Of a DNA stretch of 64,000 nucleotides, positions 62,489 to 64,000 are shown one piece after another (within the stretch, counting starts at the first letter, position 1; each line of letters starts with the position of its first letter). Below the pieces are notes generated by a model. That model searched no databases. It was not told where the DNA came from and saw only the letters and a program-made list of their open reading frames with translations. The stretch lies in contig JAQGBZ010000003.1 in assembly GCA_034687125.1 (NCBI GenBank), positions 62,001 through 126,000 of the forward strand, in the 5' to 3' direction. The stretch is from Neelides folsomi. Lineage: Eukaryota > Arthropoda > Collembola > Neelipleona > Neelidae. The position numbers were made by a program, and so were the translations under genes.

Positions 62489-63373
62489 GTTGTGCCCTAA
62501 TAATAGGGATACCTTTTATTTTATTAATATATGAAATCATACAACAGTGGATTATTCAGAAATGACAATAAAAAATAAAGTGAAGTGTTAAAAATCTTAA
62601 ATTAATTGATTTTTGAACTTATGAATTTATTAAAAAAATCAATCACGTCGATGTCCGTTTTTCTCCAATTACCATCATGGCATGTCTAACAAAGGTACGT
62701 AGTGTAACAATTGTCTGATATCTAACTTGTGTAATTTAATATATTTTATAACATAATAGTTAATGTTATATTATTCATTCATTACTGGTCTTAATAATGA
62801 TTAATAATTAACTTTGACAATACCTTTAATTTAAGGCATTATTTGTAGAATTACCACAAAATAAATATTAGGGCTTTGTAATAGTTTTTGAATCCCGAAT
62901 CATAAAAATCGAATTAGGCAAATTTAATAAGGTATTAAATACATTTGTAAATGCATACACGATCTAATTTCCAATATTATTAAAAATACAATATATTTCG
63001 AAGTTAATTGAGAAACTATGTCTTATAATTATTAATTATTTAATAGACCTATACTCTGAAAGATACAAACTATTAATTAACTTAATTAATTACAAAAAAA
63101 GATTTCACATTTCACTTTGACTATTATTTCGAGAACAAAAAATGCATCCTCCCATCAAGCAAAATTTCTATAAATTAATATAAAAAATGAAGTAATTGCA
63201 ATATTATCATCTAAACAATCATATCGCTATTAATTAATTAATATTCATAAATTGTTAATAACAAAGGAATTTTTAATTGACAGTGCTTTTTAAATTCTTT
63301 AGTCTTTTTAAATATTTTTTTTGTACAGGCGGCGAATAATTTGATAAATGTCGATTAGTTTTAGTTATAATTT
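62489..63373. other. AT-rich intergenic region
   Basis: Between the carbonic anhydrase and the 3' end of the kelch gene. A small frame beginning at the ATG near 62,680 runs into a strong donor-like AAG/GTACGT at 62,694; it could be an isolated first exon, but no continuation was found. Confidence 0.35.
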
Positions 63374-64000
63374 TTATTGATAACCAATTGGTTTGTCAAT
63401 GACGGCGACTCCTGCATACGACCGTCCAACGACCATCGATGAGGATAGGAGTCTCCAAGTGTCGGTTTTTGGATCATAAACTTCGACTGAAGGTAAATTA
63501 CATGTTCCATCATCACCACCCACAACGTACAAGAAACCTAAGTGAGAAACAACTCCTGCATTTCTTCGACAAGTCGTCATGTCCGCCACGGGACTCCAAG
63601 TTCGAGTTGTCCCATTGAAAACCTCAACTGATTTCCGAACAATTGGGCCGTCATGTCCGCCAACAGCGTAAAGTAAATCCCCAACGACTCCAACTCCAGC
63701 TCCTGACCTTCGAGCTGACATGTCGGCCACACATGACCATTCGTCTCTATCAGGATCGTACACTTCCACTGATGATAAACACTGCCTGCTAGCTCCGTCA
63801 TAACCGCCAACCTTTAAATTAAGTAACGATTAACTTTTAATCCAACTGTCAACTGATCATTCAATTTTATTATACTTTTAAACGTTTTAATTTTGACTTC
63901 TTGTAAATTATACATTTACAAATTAAAAAAGTATTTATTTACCGCATAGAGTTTATTCTGAAGAACTCCAACACCCACAGAGCTCCTTCGAGTCGACATT
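63374..64000 (-). CDS. Kelch-repeat C terminus of a KLHL2/KLHL3-like protein, 5' partial
   Basis: Two exons, 64000-63943 (running off the window) and 63811-63374, join in phase 0, giving about 164 residues. KLHL2/3 proteins are BTB-Kelch adaptors that bring substrates to the Cullin-3 ubiquitin ligase; Drosophila Kelch itself is a ring-canal actin organiser in the same group. Kelch repeats with the double-Gly signature are seen: MSTRRSSVGVGVLQNKLYA joined to VGGYDGASRQCLSSVEVYD, then SARRSGAGVGV with AVGGHDGPIVRKSVEVF, TCRRNAGVV with YVVGGDDGTCNLPSVEVYD, and the closing RSYAGVAVIDKP. These closely match the last blades of KLHL2/3. The BTB and BACK domains lie beyond the window. Confidence 0.92.

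Noticed and set aside
62644-62700. Possible small first exon with a strong AAG/GTACGT donor
   Set aside because: No downstream acceptor exon in a matching frame was found before the convergent kelch gene.

Overview
The window is nuclear DNA from an animal, most likely a protostome and probably an arthropod. The evidence is multi-exon genes with short GT-AG introns (often 50-400 bases), AT-rich intergenic DNA, and a bilaterian gene set: an NK1/slouch homeobox gene, Suppressor of fused, a kelch-like protein, trypsins and pantothenate kinase. The species cannot be named from sequence alone. Exon joins were worked out by hand from splice sites, reading phase and similarity to remembered family members; no search or transcript data were used.

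Layout. 0.2-4.8 kb (+): a SEC23IP/DDHD2-type phospholipase, open at its 5' end. 7.6-8.2 kb (-): a Paip2 translation repressor. 8.5-8.9 kb: a Tc1/mariner remnant. 10.5-12.9 kb (+): a BNIP3-type mitophagy receptor. 14.3-18.3 kb (+): pantothenate kinase. 20.9-32.8 kb: a GC-richer block holding the three-exon NK1/slouch gene (-) and apparently non-coding DNA on both sides. 34.9-37.0 kb (-): hexosaminidase D, divergent from the farnesyltransferase alpha subunit at 38.0-39.6 kb (+), which converges on an LZTS/FEZ1-family coiled-coil gene at 39.7-41.3 kb (-). 45.5-48.0 kb (+): SUFU, convergent with a dihydropyrimidine dehydrogenase gene (48.7-51.9 kb, -) whose 5' third is absent. 54.2-55.4 kb (-): a thioredoxin-UBX fusion gene with an apparent frameshift. 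55.9-58.0 kb: two convergent trypsin-family proteases. 58.4 kb: a cysteine-rich terminal exon. 60.2 kb (+): ferritin with a mitochondrial-type leader. 61.4 kb (+): an alpha carbonic anhydrase. 63.4-64 kb (-): the kelch-repeat end of a KLHL2/3-like gene.

The genes are functionally unrelated housekeeping, developmental and secreted-protein genes; nothing suggests an operon or an acquired cassette. The points most worth a second look are the thioredoxin-UBX architecture and its frame break, the 5'-truncated DPYD with a foldback element next to the break, the Leu193 trypsin, the SEC23IP homologue without SAM, the mitochondrial-type ferritin, and several near-perfect hairpins. No CRISPR array, tRNA, rRNA or virus-derived element was recognised.
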